DNA of 31,670 nt from Firmicutes bacterium UBA6132 (lineage in GTDB: Bacteria > Bacillota_A > Clostridia > Tissierellales > Sedimentibacteraceae): assembly GCA_002435835.1 (NCBI GenBank), contig DIVM01000266.1, forward strand, positions 54,132 through 85,801. The letters are read 5' to 3'. Positions 8,183 to 17,761 of this stretch are shown here, piece after piece (position 1 is the first letter of the stretch; the number at the start of each line of letters is the position of its first letter). Made by a program: the position numbers and the translations under genes. The notes below the pieces were generated by a model, which was not told where the DNA came from, searched no databases, and saw only the letters and a program-made list of their open reading frames with translations.

Positions 8183-8198
8183 AGAGAGGTGTAGTAGG

Positions 8199-9226
<1,028 letters not shown>

Positions 9227-9251
9227 AAAAATTAAAAGCGAGGGTACAAAA

Positions 9252-10304
9252 ATGAGTGAAAAATCAATAAAAGAACCAAAAAATGATTCAAAGTTCAAAT
9301 CCTTTTTAAGAAGAAAAAATATTGAAATTTCTGTTCAAAGATATTTAATTGATGCATTAGGTATTATGGCCCAAGGTTTATTTGCTACATTATTAATTGG
9401 TACAATACTTAATACAATAGGTATGAAACTTAACATCACTTTCTTAACTGAAACTATTTGGCCTATTTGTAAACAAATGACTGGAGCTGGTATTGGTGTT
9501 GCAGTAGCCTTTGGATTGAAGTCTCCTCAGTTAGTAATATTTGCTTCTGTAATTACAGGTACAGCTGGTAATGCATTGGGTGGACCAGCAGGTGCTTTCT
9601 GTGCAGCATTAATAGGTGCTGAATTTGGAAAATTAGTTTCAAAAGAAACAAAAGTTGATATTTTACTTACTCCAGCAGTTACAATTATTGTTGGATGTTT
9701 AGTTGGCACAGCAGTAGGTCCTGCTATAGGAGCATTTATGACTACAGCTGGTGAATTAATAATGTATGCTACAACTTTAAAACCAATTTTAATGGGTGTA
9801 TTAGTATCAGTGTTTATGGGAATAATTTTAACTTTACCTGTAAGTAGTGCTGCTCTTTGTATGATGCTTAGCCTTTCTGGAATAGCAGGTGGTGCATCAA
9901 CAGCAGGATGCTGTGCTCAAATGGTAGGTTTCGCAGCTATGAGTTTTAAAGAGAACGGATGGGGTGGAGTTGCTGCCCAAGGTTTAGGAACATCAATGTT
10001 GCAAGTACCTAATATAGTTAGAAATCCAAAAATATGGTTACCAGTATGTATTGTATCAGCTATAACAGGTCCAATGGCCACAGTATTATTCCAAATGCAA
10101 AACAGTCCAATGGGAGCTGGTATGGGAACAAGCGGATTAGTAGGTATTATTGAAACAATAACTACAATGGGAGGCGGAATGAAAATGTGGATGGGTATAT
10201 TATTATTATATATAGTTATACCAGCAGTTCTTACTCCAATAATCGGAAACATAATGAGAAAAATTGGTTGGATTAAAGAAGGCGATTTAAAAATTAATTT
10301 ATAA
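9252..10304 (+). CDS. PTS-IIC-like membrane permease without IIA/IIB (candidate nicotinate transporter)
   Basis: A 350-residue integral membrane protein with about eight to ten hydrophobic, Gly/Ala-rich segments. It resembles the PTS_EIIC_2 type (PF13303), notably in the glycine-rich stretch around residues 90-125 and in LPVSSAALCMML (about 196-207). The first 25 residues are charged and cytosolic. No IIA, IIB, HPr or sugar-use gene accompanies it, and it has no phosphorylation domain of its own. It lies last in the ndh operon between ndhM and a terminator, so its cargo is most likely nicotinate or an end product such as propionate. That is inference from position. GCGAGGG (9238-9244) lies 7 bp before the ATG. 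Confidence 0.8.
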   Translation: MSEKSIKEPKNDSKFKSFLRRKNIEISVQRYLIDALGIMAQGLFATLLIGTILNTIGMKLNITFLTETIWPICKQMTGAGIGVAVAFGLKSPQLVIFASVITGTAGNALGGPAGAFCAALIGAEFGKLVSKETKVDILLTPAVTIIVGCLVGTAVGPAIGAFMTTAGELIMYATTLKPILMGVLVSVFMGIILTLPVSSAALCMMLSLSGIAGGASTAGCCAQMVGFAAMSFKENGWGGVAAQGLGTSMLQVPNIVRNPKIWLPVCIVSAITGPMATVLFQMQNSPMGAGMGTSGLVGIIETITTMGGGMKMWMGILLLYIVIPAVLTPIIGNIMRKIGWIKEGDLKINL

Positions 10305-10361
10305 AATTATTTAATTAAGTTTGGCATAATATTTTAAATAATTATAATAAATAAGTTCAAT

Positions 10362-10395
10362 AAAATAGAAGTGTAAATTACACTTCTATTTTATT
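10362..10395 (+). terminator. Terminator of the ndh operon
   Basis: A perfect 13-bp stem, AAAATAGAAGTGT (10362-10374) with ACACTTCTATTTT (10380-10392), has an AAATT loop and ends in a short T-rich tail about 60 bp after the permease stop. Being A/T-paired at both edges, it could also act on a minus-strand transcript. Confidence 0.8.
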
Positions 10396-10423
10396 GATTA
10401 TACTTTAATACAATAATGAAACA

Positions 10424-10456
10424 TTTCAAAAATGAGTTGATGTTTCACTTTCGAAA
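10424..10456 (+). promoter_or_regulatory. Candidate activator sites B1 and B2
   Basis: TTTCAAAAATGAGT (10424-10437, two changes from TTTCA-N4-TGAAA) and TTTCACTTTCGAAA (10443-10456, one change) have centres 19 bp apart. The pair mirrors A1/A2 before the ndh operon, whose centres are 21 bp apart. Confidence 0.5.
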
Positions 10457-10507
10457 TGCCTTTAAAGTCGTTTATTTACGAGAATAGCGGATTTTGTGAA
10501 TTTTGCG

Positions 10508-10521
10508 TTTCATTTTTGAAA
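10508..10521 (+). promoter_or_regulatory. Candidate activator site B3
   Basis: TTTCATTTTTGAAA is a perfect TTTCA-N4-TGAAA copy centred 65 bp after site B2 (A2 to A3 is 64 bp) and about 70 bp before the -24 element. Confidence 0.55.
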
Positions 10522-10582
10522 GATTATTAAAAGTAAGTTCAAAACAATCTCGTATTTTGATATAGTTTAGCGTTGTAGAAAT

Positions 10583-10597
10583 TGGCATGGAATTTGC
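10583..10597 (+). promoter_or_regulatory. Sigma-54 (-24/-12) promoter of the hgd operon
   Basis: TGGCATGGAATTTGC has GG (10584-10585) and GC (10596-10597) 12 bp apart, a near-consensus match. The start site is expected near 10609, placing hgd about 53 nt downstream. The conserved block continues past the -12 element into the early transcript, as at the ndh promoter. Confidence 0.88.
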
Positions 10598-10661
10598 TAC
10601 AAATATGAGTGAGTATTTATTAAAATATTTAATTAGAATTATATATAATAGGAGGCAATAT

Positions 10662-11552
10662 ATGAAAGTTGGTTTTATTGGATTAGGTGTTATGGGAAAA
10701 AGCATGGCAATTAACATATTGAAAAAAGGTCATGACCTTATGGTTTCTGATTTAAACATTGATGCTGTAAATGAATTAAAAGAAATGGGAGCAAAAGTTG
10801 GACATAATGCTAAAGAAGTTGCTGAAGCTTCAGAAATTGTTCTTACATCTCTTCCTAATTCTCAAATTGTAGAAGGCGTAGTTGCTGGTAAAGATGGTAT
10901 TTTAGATGGAGCAAAAGTAGGAACAATTTTTATAGATTTAAGCAGTATTACTCCCAAAGCTATTCAAAACATATCTAAAAAAGCTGATATAAAAGGTGTA
11001 AAAGTATTAGATGCACCTGTAAGCGGAGGAGCTGCAGGGGCACAAAATGGTACTTTAACAATTATGGTTGGAGGCGATGAAGATACATTTAACAATGCAT
11101 TGCCTATATTGAACTGCATAGGTACAAAAGTATACCATGTTGGTGGAATTGGTGCTGGAGATACAATGAAATTAGTAAATAACCTATTATTGGGTGCTAA
11201 CATGGTTGCTACAGCAGAAGCACTTGCGTTAGGCGCTAAGGCGGGTTTAAGACCAGAAATGATGTATGAAATAATCAGTCAAAGTTCAGGTTCATCATAT
11301 GCATTGACTGCTAAATATAAAAATTTCATAGCAAAAGGCAATTTTGCACCAGGTTTTGCAATTGATTTACAATATAAAGATTTACAACTTGCTGTTGATA
11401 CAGCTAAAGATTTAAAAATGCCATTGCTTGTAGGTAACTTAGCTCAACAAACTTATGAAATGGCAAGAGCAAAAGGATTAGGCAGAGAAGATATATCAGC
11501 AGTATTAAAATTATATGAAGAATTTGGTGATATTGAAGTAAGAGAGGAGTAA
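10662..11552 (+). CDS. hgd: 2-(hydroxymethyl)glutarate dehydrogenase
   Basis: It reduces (S)-2-formylglutarate with NADH to (S)-2-(hydroxymethyl)glutarate. The 296-residue protein belongs to the 3-hydroxyisobutyrate/6-phosphogluconate dehydrogenase family. It has an N-terminal GLGVMG dinucleotide loop (7-12), the substrate-site motif DAPVSGGAAGAQNGTL, and a catalytic lysine in GAGDTMKLVNN. The ATG at 10662 is chosen for its AGGAGG site; the longer frame from 10587 would start inside the -12 promoter element. Family members also act on tartronate semialdehyde or succinic semialdehyde. The specific call follows from the pathway around it. It is the first gene of the second sigma-54 operon. Confidence 0.92.
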   Translation: MKVGFIGLGVMGKSMAINILKKGHDLMVSDLNIDAVNELKEMGAKVGHNAKEVAEASEIVLTSLPNSQIVEGVVAGKDGILDGAKVGTIFIDLSSITPKAIQNISKKADIKGVKVLDAPVSGGAAGAQNGTLTIMVGGDEDTFNNALPILNCIGTKVYHVGGIGAGDTMKLVNNLLLGANMVATAEALALGAKAGLRPEMMYEIISQSSGSSYALTAKYKNFIAKGNFAPGFAIDLQYKDLQLAVDTAKDLKMPLLVGNLAQQTYEMARAKGLGREDISAVLKLYEEFGDIEVREE

Positions 11553-11559
11553 ACTTAAT

Positions 11560-12966
11560 ATGGATATTAACTCAATAATTAAAGAAAAAATGCCTTTAAC
11601 TATAAGTGAAACGGTAGAAATAGCAGAAGCAAATGGTTTAAGATTTGTTGATGTAGTATTGGCTGAGACAGAAATTCAAACTGGAAAAACAAAACAAGAA
11701 ATATTAGATGAAGTATTAAAAGAATTTGAACATAATTTAGAGGCTGTAGAAATTGGATTAACTACTGGAAGTAGTTTATTGTTTGGAACTACAGCATCGC
11801 AATTAAATAATGCTGAAGGAACTAAATTATTTGATGATAAATTTATAGATAAAGTTTTAATAAATACTATTGCAGCACAAGTTGGAAATCACTCAATAGG
11901 ATTAAACCCGTGTGCTGGTACTGGAGATTCTTGCCCTTATACAGGACTTATAAGAGCTATGTATGATGAAGAGTATGAAAAGAATAGAATTGCAGAGATA
12001 GCGGCAATATTATTAAAAATTGGTTCGATGTTTAGAGTTGGAAAAATATCAACAGGTTGTAACATGGAAGGCTTTGGAGCAGGATCAGCAGCAGTTGCAG
12101 CAGCAACAGTTGAATTGTATGGAGGAAGTGCGAAAGATACTGAACGTGCAATAGTTTTAGCAATATCTCCAACTATAGGAGTGCCATGTACACCGCGTGT
12201 TATGGTTCCAGGACTTTGCGCAACTCATATTGGTGGAGCTATATTGAATGGTACTTTAGCAGCAGGTCTTGCTGTGAAAACTGATATTGAAGTTAATGTA
12301 CCATGTGATGTAATGTTAGCAATGGCATCAGAAATACATCCAATAGCTGGGAAATCTTTAGTGCCTACTGTAGTAGAATTTATGCAACCATTCTTCAAAA
12401 CTAAAGCGCCTGTTGAGAAACTTATAGATCAATCAATTAAAGATCAAGAAAAAGAAGATATAGAAAATACACTTGCTAAAGCAAAAGAAATAGCTAAAAA
12501 ATTGGCTGTTGGAGCTAAACCTATTACAAATACATTAGGAGAAGCAGTTGTAGGCGGTAGCAGTCAAGCTGTAGGTTCTCCTACAAATACAGGAAGAATA
12601 GCACATTTTATAACAAAAGGAAAAATTAATAAAGTTAAAATAGAACTTTATCCTGAATTATTTGCCCGCAGAGGAATAAATGTTCCTGGAGTTTTAATGG
12701 GAGCAATATACGGTTCATCTACTGCTGATGGAAAAATGTACAAGGAAGTAATGGAACTCGTAGAAAAAGAAGGTATTGAAGTAGAAATCGTAAAAGTAGA
12801 AGAATATCAAGTTCAAAGAGTTACAGTATATACTGATCAAGGAACATACGTGGTAGATTCGCTAAATAGAGGCGGCGGAAGGTTAGTTCTTAGAGATGCA
12901 GCACCTTCTAAACAAGAAGCTATTGATGTGGCAAATAAATTAGGTATAGTTCTAATTGATGCATAG
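11560..12966 (+). CDS. hmd: 2-(hydroxymethyl)glutarate dehydratase, serine-dehydratase-like Fe-S enzyme
   Basis: Predicted to remove water from 2-(hydroxymethyl)glutarate, giving 2-methyleneglutarate. The 468-residue chain has an N-terminal region of about 330 residues resembling the alpha subunit of [4Fe-4S] L-serine dehydratase. Candidate cluster cysteines are C118, C125, C167, C210 and C220, within NPCAGTGDSCP, STGCNMEGFGAGS and GVPCTP...GLCATH. The C-terminal roughly 110 residues form a separate a/b domain reminiscent of the beta/ACT part, so both halves are in one chain. The start follows hgd by 7 bp, with GAGGAG inside the hgd end. For E. barkeri this step was assigned by homology, so biochemical certainty is lower than for its neighbours. 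Confidence 0.87.
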   Translation: MDINSIIKEKMPLTISETVEIAEANGLRFVDVVLAETEIQTGKTKQEILDEVLKEFEHNLEAVEIGLTTGSSLLFGTTASQLNNAEGTKLFDDKFIDKVLINTIAAQVGNHSIGLNPCAGTGDSCPYTGLIRAMYDEEYEKNRIAEIAAILLKIGSMFRVGKISTGCNMEGFGAGSAAVAAATVELYGGSAKDTERAIVLAISPTIGVPCTPRVMVPGLCATHIGGAILNGTLAAGLAVKTDIEVNVPCDVMLAMASEIHPIAGKSLVPTVVEFMQPFFKTKAPVEKLIDQSIKDQEKEDIENTLAKAKEIAKKLAVGAKPITNTLGEAVVGGSSQAVGSPTNTGRIAHFITKGKINKVKIELYPELFARRGINVPGVLMGAIYGSSTADGKMYKEVMELVEKEGIEVEIVKVEEYQVQRVTVYTDQGTYVVDSLNRGGGRLVLRDAAPSKQEAIDVANKLGIVLIDA

Positions 12967-12978
12967 GAGTGAAAGTAA

Positions 12979-14184
12979 ATGAATATTATTGAAAAAATTA
13001 TTGCTAACAAAGCAAATAAAGATGTAGTTAAAGTTGGGGATGAACTAAGCATAAAAGTTGATTTAGTTATGGCACATGATGTAACTGGTTCAATTGCAAT
13101 AGAGCAATTTGAAAATATAGGTGTAAGCAATGTATATGATAAAGAAAAAGTTGCATTTGTATTAGATCATAACGTACCATGTTCATCCGTTGCTGCAAGA
13201 ATTAATCATAAAACAATAGGTGAGTTTTGTAATAAATATGGAGCTATACTTTATTCAAGATCAGAAGGCGTTATACATCAAATAGTGAAAGAAGATAATT
13301 TATATAAAAAAGGCGATGTTATAGTAGGAGCTGATTCTCACACTTGCACTGCTGGAGCTTATGGTGCAGTGGCTATACCAGTTGGTTCTACTGAAATGGC
13401 TGCTGTTATGGCGCTTGGAGAAATTGATATAGAGGTTCCTGAAACATATTTAATAAATATTAATGGAAAATTATCTCCTGGAGTTTATGCTAAGGACGTT
13501 ATTTTATATGTAATAGGAAAGTTTGGAACAAATGGTTTTACTGATAAAGCTGTAATAATAAGCGGTAGTGCTATTATAGGAATGGATAGCGAAGAAAAAA
13601 TGACTATTTCTAATATGATGATAGAAATGGGAGCTATGATAGGCTTCATAGACCAAGGCGATGAAGAAATAGGTGAAGTTAAAGAAATATGTGATATAAA
13701 TGCTTCGGATATTCTTCCTGTTGCTGCATGTCCATCATCCCCAGGAAATGTTAAACCTATCAGTGAAATTAAAGGTCAAAAAATTAATCAAGCTGTTGTT
13801 GGAAGCTGTACTAATGGTAGATTTTCTGATATGAAAATAGTAGCTGAAGTATTAAAAGACAAAAAGATAGCTGATGGTGTTAATATGATCATAGTTCCAG
13901 CTTCAAAAACAATATTGGACAAAATGGAAAGAGAAGGATTAACTAAAATATTTAGAGATGCTGGTGCAGTAGTTACTAATCCAGGATGTGGACCTTGTTT
14001 TGGAGCTCATCAAGGATTGCTTTCAAAAGAAGATGTGGCCATATCTACAACAAATAGGAATTTTCCAGGAAGAATGGGACATAAAGAAGCAAAAGTATAC
14101 TTAGCTTCTCCTAGAACGGTAGCAGAAAGTGCAGTAATGGGATATATTGTTAGTCCTGGAACAGTAATTCCTTTGGAGGGTTAA
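12979..14184 (+). CDS. dmdA: 2,3-dimethylmalate dehydratase, large (Fe-S) subunit
   Basis: With DmdB it hydrates dimethylmaleate to (2R,3S)-2,3-dimethylmalate. The protein (401 residues) belongs to the aconitase/LeuC large-subunit family. The [4Fe-4S] ligands are C277 in GSCTNGR and C337 and C340 in [13 protein letters not shown]. Substrate-loop motifs such as [15 protein letters not shown] are intact. LeuC or homoaconitase are the alternatives by family, but no leucine or lysine biosynthesis genes are near, and the pair lies between hmd and mgm. The gene begins 12 bp after hmd and is followed 4 bp later by dmdB. Confidence 0.92.
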   Translation: MNIIEKIIANKANKDVVKVGDELSIKVDLVMAHDVTGSIAIEQFENIGVSNVYDKEKVAFVLDHNVPCSSVAARINHKTIGEFCNKYGAILYSRSEGVIHQIVKEDNLYKKGDVIVGADSHTCTAGAYGAVAIPVGSTEMAAVMALGEIDIEVPETYLININGKLSPGVYAKDVILYVIGKFGTNGFTDKAVIISGSAIIGMDSEEKMTISNMMIEMGAMIGFIDQGDEEIGEVKEICDINASDILPVAACPSSPGNVKPISEIKGQKINQAVVGSCTNGRFSDMKIVAEVLKDKKIADGVNMIIVPASKTILDKMEREGLTKIFRDAGAVVTNPGCGPCFGAHQGLLSKEDVAISTTNRNFPGRMGHKEAKVYLASPRTVAESAVMGYIVSPGTVIPLEG

Positions 14185-14188
14185 AAAA

Positions 14189-14707
14189 ATGGATAAAATA
14201 TTAGGTAAAGCATTTTTATTTGATGAAAATGTAGACACAGATCAAATACTTCCTGGATATGCAATGTCATATGCAGTTGATGAACTTAAAAATGTAGCAC
14301 TTGCTGGAAGTGCTATTCCTAACTTTGCTGAATTAGTTAAAGTAGGAGACTTAGTAATTGCAGATGATAATTTTGGATGCGGCTCAAGCAGAGAACAAGC
14401 ACCTGTTGCATTAAAAAATGCTGGTGTAGGAGTTGTAATTGCTAAGTCATTTGCAAGAATATTTAGAAAAAATTCTATTAACATAGGTCTTCCTGTAGTA
14501 ACTTGTGAATATATAGATGAAATAAAAAAAGATGCAAAAGAAGATGATGAGTTTGAGGTTGATTTAGTAAATAGTACAATAACTAATTTGAGAACTAATA
14601 ATAAATATAAACTTAATAGTTTGTCAGAAACTACACTTGAAACATTACAAGCTGGTGGATTAATAAGTAAAGTTAAAAAGAAATTACAAGAAAGAGGTGC
14701 CTTATAA
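14189..14707 (+). CDS. dmdB: 2,3-dimethylmalate dehydratase, small subunit
   Basis: This is the swivelling-domain partner of DmdA, 172 residues long, the usual size for LeuD-type small subunits. The motifs [13 protein letters not shown] (N-terminus) and [11 protein letters not shown] (about 66-76) contribute substrate-binding residues in this family. The GGAGG ribosome binding site lies within the last codons of dmdA, which indicates translational coupling. Its stop is 1 bp from the mgm start. Confidence 0.92.
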   Translation: MDKILGKAFLFDENVDTDQILPGYAMSYAVDELKNVALAGSAIPNFAELVKVGDLVIADDNFGCGSSREQAPVALKNAGVGVVIAKSFARIFRKNSINIGLPVVTCEYIDEIKKDAKEDDEFEVDLVNSTITNLRTNNKYKLNSLSETTLETLQAGGLISKVKKKLQERGAL

Positions 14708-14708
14708 A

Positions 14709-16562
14709 ATGGCTAAAGCAAGACCAAATACTGAGAGAATAATAAAAGAAGACATTGAAAAAATCAAAGCATATGAAAAAGCTTTTAATGTAAAAATGCC
14801 ATATGTTGATGAAAATGGTGATGTACAAGGATTACCTGAGCCATATCCAAGAGAAGTTAATGGAGTAGTAAGAAGTGGTTATAGAATAGCTGAACTTGGA
14901 AGACAGGCTGTAAAAACTGGAAACCCTATTCTAAATCCTATACTTGGAAGAAACAGCGCTGAAGAAACATATAAAGAATCACAACATATGTATGAAATGG
15001 CTGAGAAACATGGTACAACATTATTCCATTTCGTGCATTCAGAAGCAACAAGACATATAGATCCTCTTGATGGTATAGAGCTAATTGACCAATCTAGAGG
15101 AAAAGGTGGAATAACTCCTGCTGGAGAAAGAGAATTCATACAAATGGGTGGGGGCTCAAAACACCCAGTAAGAATAAATGCTACAGGGGATACTACTCAT
15201 TTAAACGTATTAAATGGATTGATAGCAGGATTTGATGGAACTGATATAGGTCCTGTAATTCACGTTCACTTTGGCGGAAGAGGAATCCATGATTTTAGAA
15301 CAAAAGTTGTAAATGGATATAAAGCAATTCAAATTTGCGCAGAAAATAACATATTTGCTCAACTTGATACACATAAACACATTAATAATATAATGGGTAC
15401 TGACGGTATGGCATTAGCAATGTGCTTATTATCTGAAGGATTAGCAGTTAAAGCAGGATTAGATCCATCTCTAAGCGGAATTCAAATGAATGTTGCTGGT
15501 ATAAATGTACTTGCAGACTTAGCATTAGTTAAAGCATTCAGAGAAACTATTTGGAGTGAATTTATAATATCAGTTCCAGAAACATTCCAAAATCCACCTG
15601 CAGATCTTATAGCAGAACAAGCACACTTTGCAAGAATGGCTGTTTCAGCTAAATTAGCTGGTGCTAATTTCTACAGACCTAAAGCTGCAGAAAATGTTGG
15701 TATTCCTACAGGAGATTCTATGGCTAAAGCTATATGGGCATCTCAAAATGTATTTGATGGAACATACAAAGTAGATATTAATGATCCATTTATTGATGAA
15801 AGAAAAGAAGAAATAAAAAATGAAGCAATGGCAGTTTTAACAGCAGTATTGAAAAAAGAAAAAATGCTAAAAACTGAAGAAATAAATGCAGAGTTCTGGA
15901 ATCAATATGATGATATTGAACTTATTGATTTAATTGTTGAAGCAGGAAAAAGTGGAATCCTTGATACACCTAGAGCTGGTGGATGGGATCTTAAGAGATT
16001 TGTAAAAACTCATAGAGATAAAGACGGTATCAGAAGATATCTTAAAGGTTATACACCATTAGGCGTTGATGAAAAATATATGCCTGTAACAAAAGAAGAT
16101 GTTGAAGCACCACAAGATTATGTAGTAACTAAAAAAGAAAAAGTAGTATTAGCTACATTAGGTGCTGATGCCCATGTTGTTGGAATTAATATGGTAAAAG
16201 AAGCTTTCCAAAAAGCTGGATATGAAGTTATATTCTTAAGAGGTATGAATTTACCAGAAACAGTTGCTGAAGTAGTTGCAGAAACTAAAGCAAGCGTAGT
16301 AGGCGTAAGTAACTTGCTTGGATTAGGAATGACTTTATTCCCAAGGGTAGAAAACAGATTAAAAGAACTTGGTTTAAGAGATGATGTTTTAATAATAGCT
16401 GGTGGAAGAATCGCTGAAAAAGAAGAAGATCATGCTACTTTTGAAAAGAAAATTAAAGATGAAGGTGCAGGATTCCTTGGAGTGGATCAATTCTTCGGAC
16501 CTGGAACTGATCTTGATGCATGTGTGGAATGGGTAGATAATTTTATAAAAGAACATAAATAA
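14709..16562 (+). CDS. mgm: 2-methyleneglutarate mutase (coenzyme B12-dependent)
   Basis: It rearranges 2-methyleneglutarate to (R)-3-methylitaconate by a carbon-skeleton radical mechanism. The 617-residue protein has a long N-terminal TIM-barrel-like mutase region. The C-terminal cobalamin domain begins around residue 475, with the base-off signature D487-x-H489-xx-G492 (DAHVVG) followed by GVSNLLGLG and a GGRI element. The ATG at 14709 has AGAGGTG about 10 bp upstream; a GTG four codons earlier overlaps dmdB and the ribosome binding site and is rejected. It is the only B12 enzyme in the window. The ASKHA protein GlmL two genes downstream is a likely partner. No cobalamin riboswitch was seen. 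Confidence 0.95.
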   Translation: MAKARPNTERIIKEDIEKIKAYEKAFNVKMPYVDENGDVQGLPEPYPREVNGVVRSGYRIAELGRQAVKTGNPILNPILGRNSAEETYKESQHMYEMAEKHGTTLFHFVHSEATRHIDPLDGIELIDQSRGKGGITPAGEREFIQMGGGSKHPVRINATGDTTHLNVLNGLIAGFDGTDIGPVIHVHFGGRGIHDFRTKVVNGYKAIQICAENNIFAQLDTHKHINNIMGTDGMALAMCLLSEGLAVKAGLDPSLSGIQMNVAGINVLADLALVKAFRETIWSEFIISVPETFQNPPADLIAEQAHFARMAVSAKLAGANFYRPKAAENVGIPTGDSMAKAIWASQNVFDGTYKVDINDPFIDERKEEIKNEAMAVLTAVLKKEKMLKTEEINAEFWNQYDDIELIDLIVEAGKSGILDTPRAGGWDLKRFVKTHRDKDGIRRYLKGYTPLGVDEKYMPVTKEDVEAPQDYVVTKKEKVVLATLGADAHVVGINMVKEAFQKAGYEVIFLRGMNLPETVAEVVAETKASVVGVSNLLGLGMTLFPRVENRLKELGLRDDVLIIAGGRIAEKEEDHATFEKKIKDEGAGFLGVDQFFGPGTDLDACVEWVDNFIKEHK

Positions 16563-16601
16563 TATTGTAAAATACTAATTATATATAGGAGGAATATTAT
16601 A

Positions 16602-17747
16602 ATGGAACAAATAAAAACACCTGTAGTTATAATGAGAGCTGGTACAAGTAAAGGAATTTTCATAGAGGATAAAAACTTACCAAAAGACCAAAATGAAAAA
16701 GATGAATTAATATTAAAAATATTTGGTAGCCCTGATGTTAGACAAATAAATGGATTAGGTGGTGCAGATCCTTTAACTAGCAAATTAGCTATTATAGGAG
16801 CTCCTACTAGAGAAGATGCAGATGTAGATTATACATTTGGTCAAGTATCATATGTTGCACCAAAAATTGATTATTCAGGAAACTGTGGAAATATATCTGC
16901 AGGAGTTGGACCTTTTGCAGTTGACGAAGGATATGTTAAAGTTGAAGAACCTTATACAACTGTTAGAGTTCATAACACAAATACTGGTAAAATATTAGTT
17001 GAAAGAGTTGAAGTTGTAAACGGAAAAGCTAAAGTTAAAGGAGATTACAGCATAGCAGGAGTTCCTGGAACTGGTTCTGAAATAACAATAGATTTTTCTG
17101 ATACAGCTGGATCATCAACAGGTAAATTATTGCCTACAGGAAATGTTATAGATAAAATAGATGTATATGGATATGGTGAAATAGAAGCATCTTTAGTAGA
17201 TGCTGCAAATCCAGTTATATTTGTAAGAGCTAAAGATTTAGGCTTAACTGGAATTGAAACTCCAGCACAAATTGATGAAAATAAAAAATTGCTTGCTTCA
17301 TTAGAAGAAATAAGAGGTAAGGGAGCAGTTTTAATGGGATTAATAAGCGATTGGAAAGAAGCTGTTAAAGAAATACCAGCATTCCCTATGATTGCTATGA
17401 TTTCTCCAGCACAAGATTACAAAGATTTTACTAAAGGCAAAGAAATTAGTGAAAATGATGTAGATTTTGTTTCAAGGTTAATGTTCATGCAAGTTGTTCA
17501 TAAAACTTATGCAGGAACAGCTACAATTTGTACTGGAGCAGCAGCAAGAGTTGAAGGTACAATTGTAAACGAAGCTATGGTTGCTAAAAATAAAGGTAAA
17601 GATGGTGTTTTAAGAATAGGTCATCCAGCTGGAGTTATTACAGTTGATGCTGCAGCAACAAAAGAAGGAGATTCTTGGACGTTGGAAAAAGCTGCTATAA
17701 GCAGAACTGCTAGAAGAATCATGGAAGGAACTTGTTACACTGTTTAG
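16602..17747 (+). CDS. mii: 3-methylitaconate delta-isomerase
   Basis: It moves the double bond of (R)-3-methylitaconate to give 2,3-dimethylmaleate. The 381-residue protein belongs to the PrpF/DUF453 family, two pseudosymmetric diaminopimelate-epimerase-like halves. The first-half motif GNCGNISAGVG carries the family's conserved cysteine. The second half has FMQVVHKTYAGTATICTGAAARVEGT. PrpF itself acts in methylcitrate metabolism, but no prp genes are here and the gene sits directly after mgm. An AGGAGG site precedes it, 39 bp after mgm. Confidence 0.93.
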   Translation: MEQIKTPVVIMRAGTSKGIFIEDKNLPKDQNEKDELILKIFGSPDVRQINGLGGADPLTSKLAIIGAPTREDADVDYTFGQVSYVAPKIDYSGNCGNISAGVGPFAVDEGYVKVEEPYTTVRVHNTNTGKILVERVEVVNGKAKVKGDYSIAGVPGTGSEITIDFSDTAGSSTGKLLPTGNVIDKIDVYGYGEIEASLVDAANPVIFVRAKDLGLTGIETPAQIDENKKLLASLEEIRGKGAVLMGLISDWKEAVKEIPAFPMIAMISPAQDYKDFTKGKEISENDVDFVSRLMFMQVVHKTYAGTATICTGAAARVEGTIVNEAMVAKNKGKDGVLRIGHPAGVITVDAAATKEGDSWTLEKAAISRTARRIMEGTCYTV

Positions 17748-17761
17748 GAAAGGAAATATAT

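Larger units (their letters stand above)
10396..10661 (+). other. Regulatory region of the hgd operon
   Basis: No gene is present. This part of the 357-bp gap holds three candidate activator sites (10424-10437, 10443-10456, 10508-10521), the -24/-12 promoter (10583-10597) and a leader of about 54 nt ending in AGGAGG before hgd. A GAAACAT...ATGTTTC inverted repeat (about 10418-10446) overlaps the first two sites. Confidence 0.7.

Noticed and set aside
8183..8198. Frameshift between ndhL and ndhM splitting one molybdopterin gene
   Set aside because: Both genes have their own ribosome binding site and start, and the same split is reported for the E. barkeri enzyme.
10587..10661. Longer N-terminus for hgd starting at 10587
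   Set aside because: The ATG lies inside the -24/-12 promoter, and the extra 25 residues are not part of the family. AGGAGG precedes the ATG at 10662.
14600..14708. Cobalamin riboswitch before mgm
   Set aside because: mgm starts 1 bp after dmdB, and no B12-box-like sequence was seen there or before hgd.
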